NCBI GenBank assembly: GCA_017529175.1
Contig: JAFXNX010000055.1
Coordinates: 1-14,130 of the forward strand
DNA length: 14,130 nucleotides
Source: Clostridia bacterium
GTDB lineage: Bacteria > Bacillota_A > Clostridia > Oscillospirales > CAG-272
Reading direction: 5' to 3'
Shown here: piece by piece, positions 13,090-14,130 of the stretch
Position numbering within the stretch: position 1 is the stretch's first letter
How the letters are laid out: the number at the start of each line of letters is the position of its first letter
Position numbers and translations under genes: made by a program
Notes under the pieces: generated by a model
Told to the model about the DNA's origin: nothing
The model's input: only the letters and a program-made list of their open reading frames with translations
The model's database searches: none

Positions 13090-14130
13090 CTATATTCCCG
13101 CCGATACTGCGGCGTTGTCGTATTCTTCGAGATATTTGAGTGTGTATTCCACGTCGGAGGGACAGTCGATATACTGCGTTCCGCGCTTCTGCCTCGTTTC
13201 TTCTCCCTTGCCCGTAATGAGGATTATCTTTTTGTCCCCTCCGAGCTCGAGTATCGCGCGCCTTATCGCCTCGCCCCGGTCCTCCGTCACGGAGTAGTCG
13301 CACCGCTCGATATTTGACGCGATATCCTTTGCGATGTTGATGAACGGCTCCTCTCCCGAGTCCTCTTCGGTGAGTATAATGTAATCGCACTCGGCGTCCG
13401 CGGCGACGGCAAGGTCGTGCCGGCGAAGATACGCCTTTCCTCCGGGACATCCGAATACTGCGATGATCTTGTGTTCGGGAAACTCTACCTTGACCGAGCT
13501 GAAGAGCGCGTCGAAGCTCATCTTGTTGTGAGCGTAATCGACAATCGCGATCACCCGCTCGTCGCGGCTCTTGTATATCTGCATCCTGCCGCCCGCCCGC
13601 GCGCGCTTCAGTCCGGACCTGACGTACTTCTCCGGTATGCCGAGCGCGTATGACATCGTGATCGCCGCAAGCGCGTTCGACACGTTGAATATTCCCGGCA
13701 TCGTGATGCAAAGCTCGCCTTCGAATTCGGGCGTCGCAACGTCAAAGTATATCTCGTCACCGCGCTTCTCGATCCTTTTGCAGTACACCGTGTCGTCGGG
13801 ATGAGAGCCGAAGGTCAAGATCCGGCACTTGCCGTTTGCATACGAAAGGATCTTTTCCGCATAGTCGGAATCCGAGTTGATACACGCCGTCCTGCAGTTA
13901 TCGAATATTTTGAGTTTTGATGAAAAATAGTCTTCAAAGTCGCTGTGCTCGACGGGACTTATGTGATCCGTGCCGATATTCATGAAGCAGGCGACGTCAA
14001 ACTTAATTCCGCAGACGCGTCCGTACTTGAGCGCCTGGCTCGAGACCTCCATGACGAGGTGGGAGATACCTGAATCTACCGCGTTTGAAAAGTGACGGTA
14101 CAACTCGACGATCTCCGGCGTCGTGAGGTG
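13090..14130 (-). CDS. murE: MurE-like UDP-MurNAc-peptide ligase, Lys-type clade features (N-terminus beyond right edge)
   Basis: Cytoplasmic Mur ligase that adds the third amino acid to UDP-MurNAc-L-Ala-D-Glu, or a paralogue acting on a similar acceptor. The frame is open to base 14130, so about 150 N-terminal residues including the P-loop are outside. The first visible codons read LTTPEIVELYRHF, then VMEVSSQALKYGR. NIGTDHISPVEHSDFEDYF is followed by SSK, the likely carbamylated Lys. Further on come GIFNVSNALAA, GRMQ, VDYAHNKMSFDAL, VFGCPGGK and ITGKGEETRQ. DYAHN and the EH-x2-FEDYF block recall the Lys-type MurE of lactic acid bacteria. The amino-acid selectivity motif (DNPR in DAP enzymes) reads EDSG here, and GKGHE reads GKGEE, so the substrate may be neither DAP nor Lys. 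First visible gene of the operon; 14 bases upstream of asnB. Confidence 0.88.
   Translation of the reverse strand, partial: HLTTPEIVELYRHFSNAVDSGISHLVMEVSSQALKYGRVCGIKFDVACFMNIGTDHISPVEHSDFEDYFSSKLKIFDNCRTACINSDSDYAEKILSYANGKCRILTFGSHPDDTVYCKRIEKRGDEIYFDVATPEFEGELCITMPGIFNVSNALAAITMSYALGIPEKYVRSGLKRARAGGRMQIYKSRDERVIAIVDYAHNKMSFDALFSSVKVEFPEHKIIAVFGCPGGKAYLRRHDLAVAADAECDYIILTEEDSGEEPFINIAKDIASNIERCDYSVTEDRGEAIRRAILELGGDKKIILITGKGEETRQKRGTQYIDCPSDVEYTLKYLEEYDNAAVSAGI

Noticed and set aside
11873..13297. A 474-codon open frame on the plus strand
   Set aside because: It lies opposite asnB and the MurE-like gene, whose motifs are unmistakable. The protein is Val/Arg/Glu-rich without motifs and lacks a ribosome binding site; it is the mirror of a GC-rich third-codon pattern.
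9055..14130. A split cyanophycin synthetase system (ATP-grasp plus MurE-like plus arginine metabolism)
   Set aside because: The ATP-grasp protein matches the free-standing D-aspartate ligase family and the ligase matches true MurE rather than the CphA domains. No cyanophycinase is seen, so this is kept only as a weak alternative.

Overview
The window (about 50% GC) looks like chromosomal DNA of an anaerobic member of the Bacillota, probably an uncultured gut or rumen Clostridia of the Oscillospirales type. The reasons are Gram-positive style lipoproteins, strong AGGAGG-like ribosome binding sites, consensus sigma-A promoters with 17-bp spacers, a Cache-GGDEF signalling protein, a D-aspartate-ligase-like ATP-grasp gene, and interspersed palindromic repeats of a sort I recall as common in that order. 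This assignment is inference. No RNA gene, CRISPR array or phage gene was seen.

Layout, left to right. (1) 1-1644, minus: most of a GH38 alpha-mannosidase, cut by the left edge, with its own promoter. (2) 1819-3308, plus: two small lipoproteins transcribed divergently from the mannosidase and ending at a terminator. (3) 3462-4838, plus: a membrane-bound Cache-GGDEF diguanylate cyclase with its own promoter. (4) 4839-5161: a gene-free convergent region filled by five strong inverted repeats. (5) 5162-6652, minus: a PutP-type sodium/proline symporter behind a full-consensus promoter. (6) 6748-6959: a 212-bp MITE-like element with 14-bp terminal inverted repeats. (7) 7001-8863, minus: a large polytopic membrane protein with a GT-C-like first loop. 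(8) 9055-14130, minus: a tightly packed four-gene operon, MurE-like ligase (cut by the right edge) > asparagine synthetase > D-aspartate-ligase-like ATP-grasp enzyme > arginase family enzyme, ending in a strong terminator.

The operon is the most coherent and interesting part. MurE adds the third stem-peptide residue of peptidoglycan. The ATP-grasp gene resembles the enterococcal ligase that hangs D-Asp on the side-chain amine of that residue. AsnB/AsnH-type enzymes can amidate such an Asp, and an arginase would make ornithine, a known alternative third residue. A side-chain bridged, possibly ornithine-based peptidoglycan is therefore a testable idea. The ligase gene carries a one-base frameshift that removes about 93 residues of its real C-terminus, and the arginase C-terminus runs into a palindromic repeat, so the cluster may be decaying or the sequence may hold an error.

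All other genes look like ordinary single-function loci: sugar breakdown, cyclic-di-GMP signalling, solute uptake and envelope proteins.
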